Source: JBAYNW01 sp041678605
GTDB taxonomy: Bacteria > Cyanobacteriota > Vampirovibrionia > Gastranaerophilales > Gastranaerophilaceae
Reading direction: 5' to 3'
DNA: 64,000 bases
NCBI GenBank assembly: GCA_041678605.1
Contig: JBAYNW010000005.1
Span: forward strand, 1 to 64,000
The notes under the pieces are model-generated. The model was not told the origin of the DNA and made no database searches. It worked only from the letters and a program-made list of their open reading frames with translations. The position numbers and the translations under genes were made by a program. Numbering within the stretch: the first letter of the stretch is position 1; the number at the start of each line of letters is the position of its first letter. This document shows positions 53,696-61,632 of the stretch, in pieces.

Positions 53696-53751
53696 AAGAT
53701 TGCTTCGGTGGACGCCTCATCCCCAGCCGATAACCATGTCTCGCAATGACG
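53696..53751. repeat. Right repeat flanking the GIY-YIG gene
   Basis: AAGATTGCTTCG ... TCTCGCAATGACG, the inverse of 53287-53353. A further CCGCAATGACG fragment lies at about 53787-53797. Confidence 0.65.
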
Positions 53752-53826
53752 TGAACGCTCTTTGGTATGGGCCAAAACATTTACCCCCGCAATGACGTGG
53801 GGCTTGTTTGCCTTTCCACTTACTTT

Positions 53827-54213
53827 CTATTTTGCCCTTTTTATTGTGTCCAGAACTTTTTGTTTCATCGGCACTTTGTTTATAGAGTCGGCAAGTCTTG
53901 TCCAGGTAGTTTCCGGCAACTCAACCCTTTTGGAAAATTTAGCCAATTGTTCAGGAGTATACCCTTGAGTTTTAACAATTTCTTTAGAAACGGTTTCTCT
54001 TGTATTGTGACTCTGGTTAAGTTCCGCAAAAAGGCAAATTGCAGCTGCGACACAGTATGCAAGAGACGCAAGCCCTTGAATAGTAACTAATTTTCGAACC
54101 TTTATCAGCTCTCTAGCAGTCTCTTCTACGCTCATCTCTTGTATTGGAGGTTTCTTGTTTGTGTGAATGCCCGATTTTACCTGGGAAATAATTTTTCCTA
54201 TACGAATACCCAT
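53827..54213 (-). CDS. Hypothetical protein with one membrane span
   Basis: 128 residues; GGGAA before the ATG. Charged N-terminal half (MSVEETARELIKVRKL), one hydrophobic segment (LASLAYCVAAAICLFAEL), then a soluble C-terminus. No domain recognised. Confidence 0.55.
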   Translation of the reverse strand: MGIRIGKIISQVKSGIHTNKKPPIQEMSVEETARELIKVRKLVTIQGLASLAYCVAAAICLFAELNQSHNTRETVSKEIVKTQGYTPEQLAKFSKRVELPETTWTRLADSINKVPMKQKVLDTIKRAK

Positions 54214-54328
54214 AATAATGTTCCCTTTCTGTTGTTTATTTTATCCTAACAAATAATTAAACCCTGTAATTATATTTTTTGCTAGTGAACTTGCGGAAAA
54301 ATTAAAATCGTAACAATTTGTTACATAG

Positions 54329-54358
54329 TTGTAATCCGGTCCGTCGGGAGTTTATAAT
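54329..54358 (+). promoter_or_regulatory. Promoter of the MnmC2-like gene (leaderless)
   Basis: TTGTAA (54329-54334), 18-bp spacer, TATAAT (54353-54358), then 6 nt to the ATG at 54365. No Shine-Dalgarno. Confidence 0.6.
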
Positions 54359-54364
54359 GTTAAT

Positions 54365-55696
54365 ATGTATGAATTGTATCCATATTTCACTAACGACGGC
54401 ACTGTCGGGCTTTTTAGCCCTCATGACGACGATATTTACCACTCAATGGATGGGGCATTGAGCGAAAGCTGGCAGAAATTCACCCTGCCAGCCCATCTTG
54501 AGGAGTATCTCAGGACGCATAACAGCGTAAAAATCCTCGATATTTGCTACGGAATAGGCTACAATACAAAAACCGCACTGAATGTATTTACAAACCATGC
54601 TTGGGAAAATATTTTTCAAAATAATTTTAAAAGCAAAAAAAAATTAAATGAATTCAAAAAAAATCCCTACATTACTTCCCCCTCTATCGCGGCGATAGAT
54701 ACCGATAACATTAAACCTAAGTTTGGGGAAGATTTTGTACACGGACATGAGCTTAATGAGCATGTAAATGCCAAAAATAAATTTTGTACCAACCTTTTAA
54801 TTGATGCTGTGGATTTGGATAAAATTTTAATCAACATTTCTCCGTTTATTGTAAGCAAACGAAAATTCAAATTTTTATCTAAAAATAAATTAAATTATTT
54901 GCCAATCAAAAATATTAAAATTTCTCAAAAAATGCTAAAAAAAGAATTTAGATTAAAAAAAGAAGTTTCGATAATTCTGCTCGAAAAATTGCTTGAAAGC
55001 AATCCTGAGTTTTTTGAGGACAAAATTATGCACTCAATTTTGTCTCAAAAAAAATATTCTCCGTTTTTTAGCAAATTTATGCTCAATTTAGCTCGATTTT
55101 ATCAAAATCAGGGGTATAATTATAACAAAAAGGTGAATATATCGGCCTTTTTACATAATATATATTATCGGTATCTATCGAAAAGCTATAAAAAGGCAAA
55201 AAAAATACTTAAAACCACAAAAATTGACTTGAATTTCTATGAAAATGATGCAAGAGCCTTTATTCAATCAACAACAAATAAGTACAATTTTATTTTTCTC
55301 GACGCTTTTACCCCCGCAAAGTGTCCCGCATTGTGGACTATAGACTTTTTCCGTGAACTCTATGCTAAACTTGAAGAGGACGGGATGGTTTTGACATACT
55401 CAAATTCAGCAGCCGTCAGGAACGCTTTTTTGGAAAACGGATTTTATGTCGGGAAAACTTACGACCCTGATTCGAAAAAATCTGTCGGCACAATTGCCGC
55501 CAAAAATAAAAATCTAATAGAGTACCCTTTAGATGAACTCGATTTGGCTTTGATAAAATCAAAGGCAGGGATTTGTTTTAAAGACGAAAACTTAGACCTT
55601 GATAATTTATCGATTGTTAAAAATAGGAAATTAGAATTTGAACAGAGCGGCTTGGTCTGCAGTTCAAATATAATGAAAGGATATAAAAATGCCTAA
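54365..55696 (+). CDS. MnmC2-like SAM-dependent tRNA methyltransferase
   Basis: 443 residues. The N-terminal part shows the MnmC2/MnmD pattern: GLFSPHDDDIYHS ... GALSES, then the SAM loop LDICYGIGYNTKTAL (about 58-72). A long Lys/Asn-rich AT-rich insert (about 85-290) separates it from NDARAFI, IFLDAFTPAKCPALWT and LTYSNSAAVRNAF, the C-terminal MnmC2 motifs. MnmC2 methylates 5-aminomethyl-2-thiouridine at the tRNA wobble base. The insert makes it about 200 residues longer than stand-alone MnmD. It overlaps the next gene by 8 nt. Confidence 0.75.
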   Translation: MYELYPYFTNDGTVGLFSPHDDDIYHSMDGALSESWQKFTLPAHLEEYLRTHNSVKILDICYGIGYNTKTALNVFTNHAWENIFQNNFKSKKKLNEFKKNPYITSPSIAAIDTDNIKPKFGEDFVHGHELNEHVNAKNKFCTNLLIDAVDLDKILINISPFIVSKRKFKFLSKNKLNYLPIKNIKISQKMLKKEFRLKKEVSIILLEKLLESNPEFFEDKIMHSILSQKKYSPFFSKFMLNLARFYQNQGYNYNKKVNISAFLHNIYYRYLSKSYKKAKKILKTTKIDLNFYENDARAFIQSTTNKYNFIFLDAFTPAKCPALWTIDFFRELYAKLEEDGMVLTYSNSAAVRNAFLENGFYVGKTYDPDSKKSVGTIAAKNKNLIEYPLDELDLALIKSKAGICFKDENLDLDNLSIVKNRKLEFEQSGLVCSSNIMKGYKNA

Positions 55697-56960
55697 ACTC
55701 AGTCATTATGATGTAATTATAGTAGGCGGCGGCACAGCCGGCTGTGCCGCCGCCTACACAGCCGGAAAATCAGGCTTAAAAACTTTGCTTGTCGAGAAAA
55801 ATATTAACCTTGGCGGTTCAATTACCTCAGGGCTTGTAATCCCCGCTATGAATACCTCAAAAAAGCAGATAAATACTGATTTTTTTAATGCGTTAATAAA
55901 AGAATTGCACTCACTGAAGGGACAAGTGACCTATTTGGATAATCCGGGCTGGTTTAATCCGGAGTTGTGCAAAGTTGCCTTAGATAGGCTTATGGCAAAA
56001 TCCAATGTAGAAGTGCTTTTTGACACTAGAGTCATAGGCGTAAACATTGTAAAAAAAGAACTTAACAGACTTACTCTTTCGTCAAATATGTTATCGGTAT
56101 ATATCGGGGCGAGTAATATTGTGGATGCAACAGGAAATTGTGAAGTCGGAGTGCTTGCTGGGTGCGGATTTCTCCAAAATAAAAATGAATTTCAGCCCGT
56201 TTCACTTAGGTTTGAGATGGCAGGGGTTGACTTAGAAACATTCGGACAATGGCTTTTAGACTATGACAAGGATAGAAATGTAACGTCCGTGCAGGTTATA
56301 GACGGGCAAACGCACCTTTCTACCGCATATACAAGCGAAAAAGGTACTAAATGGGCCTTAGAGCCTCTGTTTAAGGATGCAGTGGATGGGAAAGTGCTTA
56401 AAAATGAGGACAGGAAGTATTTTCAGCTATTCACAATCCCGAATATGCCTAATTCCGTGGCTTTCAACTGTCCGAGAGTTTGTTTGGGCTTTGATGTAGA
56501 CCCTTTGGACAACTCGCAAATCTCAAAAGCATTGATTGAAGCACGTGAGGGCATAGTTCGATTAGCAAATTTTTGCAAAATTTACTTCCCCGGATTTGAG
56601 AAAAGTTATATCTCAAATATCGCAGATGCTTTGGGTGTGCGTGTTTCAAGACGAATTAAGGGCAAATATATTTACACAATTGACGATTTAAAAAGCGGTA
56701 AAAAGTTTAAAAATCCGGTTTTAATCTCGAATTACCCGATTGATGTTCATTCAAACAATGGAAAATCCGTTCTGGAATATACCGAACAAGAGTACCAGCT
56801 TCCCGTTGAGGCATTAATGTCAGCTGATTATAAAAACCTTTTTGTCGCGGGACGCTGCCTCTCCGCCGATTTTTACGCTCAAGCGGCATTGCGTATCCAG
56901 CCAAGCTGTTTTTCAATGGGCGAAGGTGTCGCCAAACACATAGCCGGTATATCAGGCTAA
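55689..56960 (+). CDS. FAD-dependent oxidoreductase (FAD_oxidored type)
   Basis: 423 residues. The dinucleotide-binding IIVGGGTAGCAAAY (about 10-23), LLVEKNINLGGSITSGL, VDATGNCEVG and the C-terminal FAD site LFVAGRCLSADFYAQAALR are visible. Substrate unknown. AAAGGA precedes the ATG inside the upstream methyltransferase gene, so expression is coupled; it could supply an oxidative step next to the tRNA methyltransferase, as MnmC1 does, though it belongs to a different flavoprotein family. Confidence 0.82.
   Translation: MPKLSHYDVIIVGGGTAGCAAAYTAGKSGLKTLLVEKNINLGGSITSGLVIPAMNTSKKQINTDFFNALIKELHSLKGQVTYLDNPGWFNPELCKVALDRLMAKSNVEVLFDTRVIGVNIVKKELNRLTLSSNMLSVYIGASNIVDATGNCEVGVLAGCGFLQNKNEFQPVSLRFEMAGVDLETFGQWLLDYDKDRNVTSVQVIDGQTHLSTAYTSEKGTKWALEPLFKDAVDGKVLKNEDRKYFQLFTIPNMPNSVAFNCPRVCLGFDVDPLDNSQISKALIEAREGIVRLANFCKIYFPGFEKSYISNIADALGVRVSRRIKGKYIYTIDDLKSGKKFKNPVLISNYPIDVHSNNGKSVLEYTEQEYQLPVEALMSADYKNLFVAGRCLSADFYAQAALRIQPSCFSMGEGVAKHIAGISG
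55722..55757. repeat. 36-bp perfect palindrome with no loop, in the FAD-binding motif
   Basis: Two 18-bp arms (GTAGGCGGCGGCACAGCC and its exact complement) meet with no spacer and encode VGGGTAGCAAAY. It is very GC-rich for this region. Confidence 0.92.
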
Positions 56961-56982
56961 TGTTTTTTGCTCCATTTTTGTT

Positions 56983-56988
56983 TATACT
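56983..56988 (+). promoter_or_regulatory. -10 element of the photolyase gene
   Basis: TATACT, ending 6 nt before the ATG at 56995; no ribosome site. Leaderless candidate. Confidence 0.4.
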
Positions 56989-56994
56989 GTTGTG

Positions 56995-58245
56995 ATGTTA
57001 AAACCAACCGTCAAAAGAGGCTTGATGCTTGATTTCATCCCCGATGAAATCATTTGTCCTGAAAAAATTAACTCCAATAGGGTTTTTAAACCCAACAATA
57101 AGCCAATGCTCGACGGTGATATTGTTTATGTCATGAGTAGGGAACTCAGGCTGGAAGATAACTGGGCGGTGTTTTTGGGCCAAGAATTGGCCCAAAAACA
57201 CCGCCGAAACTTCAAAATCGTTATTTACCTCAATGATAAGCTTTATTCCAAGCACCAAGAAGCTTTTTTATTGGAGGGGCTAAATTTTTTGAAAAAAAAT
57301 TTAGCCCAAAATTGCGTTGATTTTGAGGTTTCAGAAGAAATTCCAAAAAATGCGGGGGCTTTAATTGTTGATTTTAATCCGGTTAATTTGTGGGATAAAA
57401 ATGTTGATTGTACCGTGTTTGAAGTGGATTCACACAATATAATTCCCGCGAGGTATATTTCAGATAAGCAGGAATATTCAGCAGCGACACTGCGGCGAAA
57501 AATATACGCAAATATTGCCGATTTTTTGACTGAATTTCCAACTAATTGTAAAATTAAATCCGCCCCCGCACAGGAAAAATTGGAAAATTTTATCAAAAAT
57601 AAATTGAGCGGTTACTCCGAATTTAAAAATGACCCGAGGAAAGATGCAACCTCAAATCTCTCGCCATACCTGCATTTTGGGTTTATTTCTTCTCAGCGTG
57701 CGGCATTAGAAATTATAAAATCAGGCACTTCAAGAGAAAACAAAGAGGCGTTTTTAGAGGAATTAATCGTAAGAAAGGAACTTTCAGATAATTTTTGCCT
57801 TTATAACCGAAACCACAAAACTCTTGCGGGAATTCCGAATTGGGCAAAAGAAACTCTGGAGGCTCATATACACGATATCCGAACATACATTTACAGTTTA
57901 AAAGAATTTGAGTTTGGCAAAACCCACGATGAACTTTGGAACGCCATTCAGCTAAATCTGTTAAAAACCGGCAGAATTCATGGATATTTACGCATGTACT
58001 GGGCGAAAAAGATTTTGGAATGGTCAAAAACACCTGAATACGCACTAAAAACAGCGATTTATCTCAACGACGAGTATGCACTTGACGGCAGGGCCCCAAA
58101 CGGATACGTCGGAATACTCTGGTCAATCGGCGGGGTACATGACAGACCATTTGCAAACCGTTTAGTTACAGGCAAAATCAGGTATATGAGTTTAGCGGGC
58201 TGTAGGACAAAATTCGACGTAGAAAAGTACATACAAGGTACTTAA
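56995..58245 (+). CDS. Class II deoxyribodipyrimidine (CPD) photolyase
   Basis: 416 residues. The class II layout: N-terminal Rossmann half with YVMSRELRLEDNWAV, FEVDSHNIIPARYISDKQEY, then the helical FAD half with LSPYLHFGFIS, LIVRKELSDNFC, TGRIHGYLRMYWAKKILEW and LNDEYALDGRAPNGYVG. It repairs UV pyrimidine dimers using light. The organism may therefore meet light, which is unusual for a strict gut dweller. Two perfect palindromes lie in its 5' third. Confidence 0.92.
   Translation: MLKPTVKRGLMLDFIPDEIICPEKINSNRVFKPNNKPMLDGDIVYVMSRELRLEDNWAVFLGQELAQKHRRNFKIVIYLNDKLYSKHQEAFLLEGLNFLKKNLAQNCVDFEVSEEIPKNAGALIVDFNPVNLWDKNVDCTVFEVDSHNIIPARYISDKQEYSAATLRRKIYANIADFLTEFPTNCKIKSAPAQEKLENFIKNKLSGYSEFKNDPRKDATSNLSPYLHFGFISSQRAALEIIKSGTSRENKEAFLEELIVRKELSDNFCLYNRNHKTLAGIPNWAKETLEAHIHDIRTYIYSLKEFEFGKTHDELWNAIQLNLLKTGRIHGYLRMYWAKKILEWSKTPEYALKTAIYLNDEYALDGRAPNGYVGILWSIGGVHDRPFANRLVTGKIRYMSLAGCRTKFDVEKYIQGT
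57165..57205. repeat. Perfect 19-bp-arm palindrome in the photolyase gene
   Basis: GGCGGTGTTTTTGGGCCAA (57165-57183), loop GAA, exact complement 57187-57205, encoding AVFLGQELAQKHRR. Confidence 0.92.
57277..57307. repeat. Perfect 14-bp-arm palindrome in the photolyase gene
   Basis: GGGCTAAATTTTTT (57277-57290), loop GAA, exact complement 57294-57307, encoding GLNFLKKNLAQ. The second such hairpin within 145 bp, with the same GAA loop. Confidence 0.9.
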
Positions 58246-58257
58246 CCCGGTATAAAT

Positions 58258-58464
58258 TTAATCTTTTTTGCTGCAGCAGGCATAGACTGTTGTTGCGGAA
58301 ATAATTGCACTTAAACCTACCAAGATATAAACAAATCTCGTCAGGTATGTCATGTCGCCGAACATTCTGGCAACAAGGTCCAGATTAAACATTCCGACCA
58401 GCCCCCAGTTTAAGGCACCTATAATTACGAGCACGTACGATGTTACTTTTAAAAATTTATACAT
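58258..58464 (-). CDS. DUF378-family small membrane protein
   Basis: 68 residues, two spans, with the DUF378 signature ALNWGLVGMFNLDLVA and VYILVGLSAI. AAGGAGA precedes the ATG. Function unknown. Confidence 0.9.
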   Translation of the reverse strand: MYKFLKVTSYVLVIIGALNWGLVGMFNLDLVARMFGDMTYLTRFVYILVGLSAIISATTVYACCSKKD

Positions 58465-58602
58465 TGTTTATCTCCTTTTTACTGTCTACCATATTTAGCA
58501 ATTAAAGAGCATATTTTTCAATACAGAATGTGCTTAGGTAAAAAGTATAATTTCAGGGGCATGTTTAAATATTTTTGGTATTATTAATATGTGGAGATAA
58601 AA

Positions 58603-59313
58603 TTGATATTGTTTAAAAAGCTTTTTTTTATTTTAATATTGTATTTTTTATGTATAATTCCGTGTTATGCTCAGCAAACGGTTTTTAACGTTCCGAGTGC
58701 TGATGTGACGCCACAAGGACATCTTTTTCTGCAACAGGAAGCACAATTTAGGGGCTGGAATCCCGGTGCATTCTTTAACGGGACAACTTATACAGCAGTC
58801 GGAGTTGGGCATAATACAGAAATTGACGCCACACTGTTTAACGTTGGGGCACCGGCAACCCAAAACATTTCGCTGGGAGTCGGGTTTAAATCAGCAATCC
58901 CAATCCCCGGTTTGAAAGAGAAATTCCCCGAACGTGAGTTTAAGCTAACAGTGGGAAGTGACGTTTTAATAGGCTTAGAGGGAAACGGCGTCGGAAACTG
59001 GACTTATGCACACTTGAGCGGACGTGTTCCAAAACTGAACACAAGACTTACTGCAGGGGTAAGCTATGGAACAAGACAGGTTTTTGGACAAGAAACAACA
59101 GCTTTTATAGCCGCAGTTGAACAGCCCGTTACAAAAAAATTAAGCCTCATTGGCGATTGGTTCTCCGGAGATGAGCATTGGGCGGGCTATTTAATCGTAG
59201 GTGCAAGCTATGCCCTGCCAAAAAACACAACGATATACGCCGGTTATCAAATCCCGAACAGTCCGAAAGTAGGCACTTCCGGCTTTGTAATAGAGGTTGC
59301 AAAAATTTTCTAA
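58603..59313 (+). CDS. Probable outer-membrane beta-barrel protein
   Basis: 236 residues from the TTG at 58603 (GGAG 6 nt upstream); a GTG at 58591 would place the ribosome site inside the gene. A signal peptide (ILFKKLFFILILYFLCIIP, cleaved near CYAQQ) is followed by repeated amphipathic strands (LTVGSDVLIGLEGNG, AGVSYGTRQVFG, YAGYQIPN) and a C-terminal aromatic residue (AKIF), as in outer-membrane barrels. Function unknown. The end overlaps the convergent proA by 4 nt. Confidence 0.65.
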   Translation: MILFKKLFFILILYFLCIIPCYAQQTVFNVPSADVTPQGHLFLQQEAQFRGWNPGAFFNGTTYTAVGVGHNTEIDATLFNVGAPATQNISLGVGFKSAIPIPGLKEKFPEREFKLTVGSDVLIGLEGNGVGNWTYAHLSGRVPKLNTRLTAGVSYGTRQVFGQETTAFIAAVEQPVTKKLSLIGDWFSGDEHWAGYLIVGASYALPKNTTIYAGYQIPNSPKVGTSGFVIEVAKIF

Positions 59314-60563
59314 GTTTCTAAATTTTTGTGCGTAAAATGTTTTTTGCCCTCAGCATAATCTTTTACAATTTGCCCGCTTCCGTAGAGTTTATATTTATAA
59401 ATTGTAAGCCCTTCAAGCCCGACAGGCCCCCTTGCGTGGGTTTTGTTAGTGGAAATTCCGACTTCCGCTCCGAAACCGTACCTGTAACCGTCTGAAAACC
59501 TTGTTGAAACATTATGAAAAACTCCCGCCGAATCAACCTCGTTTAAAAATTTTTCCGCATTTTGCGTATTATCGGTAACTATCGCATCGGTATGTCCTGA
59601 GCCGTACTTATTTATGTGTTCAATCGCTTCATTTATTTCATCAACAAATTTATATGCCAAAAATTTGTCCGAATACTCAAACGACCAGCTGTCAGGAGCG
59701 GAAATGAGTTTTACGTGCGTATTTTTGAGTGCTTCCAATAATTCATTCGCAAATTTGAAATTTTTGTGAATTAAAAGCGTTTCAACCGAATTGCAGGCAC
59801 TCGGATACTGAGTTTTGGCGTCGATTAGAATATCTGTTGCCATTTTTAAGTCAGCACTTTCATCTACAAAAACATGGCAAATTCCGCTTGCATGACCTAA
59901 AACAGGGATTTTCGTATTGTCTTGAATGAATTTTACAAGCGAATTTCCGCCACGTGGGATTATTAAGTCAATATAATTATCCATTTCAAGCATTGCATTT
60001 ACGTCTTCTCTTGAAAACACTTGATTTATGGCATTTTTAGGGAAATCGGCAAGGTTTTCCAATGCCTGTGTTATTACTTTAAAAATCGCCTTGTTTGTGT
60101 TAATTGCCTCTTTCCCGCCCTTTAAAATTACTGCGTTTGAGGATTTTATCGCCAAAGCTGAAATCTGGGTAATCACGTCAGGTCTGGCTTCAAAAATTAT
60201 CCCCAGAACCCCGATTGGACAAGAAATTTTATACAAATTCAGTCCGCTGTCGAGTTCACGGGCCAATAAACACTTATTTATCGGGTCATTAAGACTGATT
60301 ATATCCCTGACGCCGGCAATCATATCATGCATTTTGTTTTCGTCAAGTTTGAGCCTGTTGAAAACAGCCTGAGAAAGTTCTCCTGAATTGACAAGTTTTT
60401 CCGCCTCCGCCAAATCCTGTTTGTTAGCGGCAATTATTGCCTGTTTATTCGCTTCAAGTGCTTCAGCCACAGCCTCAAGTGCTGAATTTTTCAATTCGGA
60501 AGGTAAATTCGCCAGCTTTAAAGCCGCTTCTTTTGCATTTTGTGCTATTTTTAAAAAATCCAT
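59310..60563 (-). CDS. proA: Gamma-glutamyl phosphate reductase
   Basis: 417 residues from the ATG at 60563, whose ribosome site GAAGGA lies in the last codons of rhuM; the frame opens 9 codons earlier. FEARPDVI, SSNAVILKGGKEAINTN, IPRGGNSLV, and the catalytic Cys in YPSACNSVETLL. Second step of proline synthesis. Separated from proB by rhuM. Confidence 0.96.
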   Translation of the reverse strand: MDFLKIAQNAKEAALKLANLPSELKNSALEAVAEALEANKQAIIAANKQDLAEAEKLVNSGELSQAVFNRLKLDENKMHDMIAGVRDIISLNDPINKCLLARELDSGLNLYKISCPIGVLGIIFEARPDVITQISALAIKSSNAVILKGGKEAINTNKAIFKVITQALENLADFPKNAINQVFSREDVNAMLEMDNYIDLIIPRGGNSLVKFIQDNTKIPVLGHASGICHVFVDESADLKMATDILIDAKTQYPSACNSVETLLIHKNFKFANELLEALKNTHVKLISAPDSWSFEYSDKFLAYKFVDEINEAIEHINKYGSGHTDAIVTDNTQNAEKFLNEVDSAGVFHNVSTRFSDGYRYGFGAEVGISTNKTHARGPVGLEGLTIYKYKLYGSGQIVKDYAEGKKHFTHKNLET

Positions 60564-60564
60564 G

Positions 60565-61611
60565 TTATTTTCCTTCAAATTTATTTTCAAGTCTTTTTAT
60601 TGCCTGAACTTCTTTTATAAATTGTTCCTCAGACTCAATGTCCTCTTGTTCTTTTCGTTTTATATCATATTTTTTGAACTCTGATTTAGCTTTTTGATCT
60701 GCCAATTGTTTAGAAAGTTTGCCTTTGTGGGTGAGTATTTCCATTTCGTTTAAAGAAAGCATTGCATCAAGTTTTTTAATCCAGTCCGCCATTTCCATTT
60801 TTTTACGATTAATAGCCTGCAACTCTGCATAATCAAGAAACATAACAACAAATCTTTCTAATTTATCCAGTTCCTCTTGATTTAAGTAGTTTTTTGCAAC
60901 AGTTATATCTGTTGAGCGTATCCGGTTGTTTTCCCAAGAAGTAAGCCCCATATTCTGTTTGTCGGCATTAGCTCTTGAAGCAATAATCTCCGCAGCGGTT
61001 TGCCCCGACACCGCCCATAGCATTTTGTTTTGCACCATTGCAAAAAATTCTTTAGTTAATTCTGTACCGCCATCATAATCAATACTTGTTGCATAAATGT
61101 CCCTGACTTTAAGATAAAAACGCTTTTCACTTGTTCTTATTTCACGGATTTCTTTTAGTAATTCTTCGAAATAATCTTTGCCTTCAGGATTCTTTAAATA
61201 CTCTTTGTTTATTGTAAATCCCTTAACCAGATATTCCCTTATCCTTTGCGTTGCCCATTGTCTAAACTGAGTACCACGGATAGACTTAACTCTGTAACCG
61301 ACAGAAATTATCACGTCTAGGTTATAAAGTTTAGTGTTATAATTTTTACCATCTAAAGCAGTTATCCGGAAATTCCGGATAACTGAATCTTCAATTAATT
61401 CGCCCTCTTCAAAGATATTTTTCAAATGCTCATTTATTGTCCTTACATCTTTTTGAAACAAGTCAGCCATCATCTTTTGGGTCAGCCAAACACTTTCATC
61501 AATCAACCTAACCTGAATTTTTTTCTCTCCGTCAGGGGATGTGTACAGTAAAAATTCGCCGGACGGTTGTTTTAATTTAATAATCTCGTTTTGCATATTA
61601 TCTTTGCTCAT
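60565..61611 (-). CDS. RhuM-family protein inserted between proB and proA
   Basis: 348 residues matching the RhuM family: VRLIDESVWLTQKMMADLF, VRTINEHLKNIFEEGEL, YNLDVIISVGYRVKSIRGTQF, FRQWATQRIREYL; Lys/Glu-rich C-terminal coiled coil. Family members are linked to pathogenicity and mobile islands; the biochemical role is unknown, with a HTH-like N-terminus suggesting DNA binding. The stop is 1 nt before the proA ATG and the start 21 bp after the proB stop, so all three are one operon. Confidence 0.85.
   Translation of the reverse strand: MSKDNMQNEIIKLKQPSGEFLLYTSPDGEKKIQVRLIDESVWLTQKMMADLFQKDVRTINEHLKNIFEEGELIEDSVIRNFRITALDGKNYNTKLYNLDVIISVGYRVKSIRGTQFRQWATQRIREYLVKGFTINKEYLKNPEGKDYFEELLKEIREIRTSEKRFYLKVRDIYATSIDYDGGTELTKEFFAMVQNKMLWAVSGQTAAEIIASRANADKQNMGLTSWENNRIRSTDITVAKNYLNQEELDKLERFVVMFLDYAELQAINRKKMEMADWIKKLDAMLSLNEMEILTHKGKLSKQLADQKAKSEFKKYDIKRKEQEDIESEEQFIKEVQAIKRLENKFEGK
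61359..61385. repeat. Perfect 13-bp-arm palindrome inside rhuM
   Basis: CAGTTATCCGGAA-A-TTCCGGATAACTG, a single central base. It encodes SVIRNFRIT. Confidence 0.9.
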
Positions 61612-61632
61612 TTGTCTTTCAGTAATAATATT

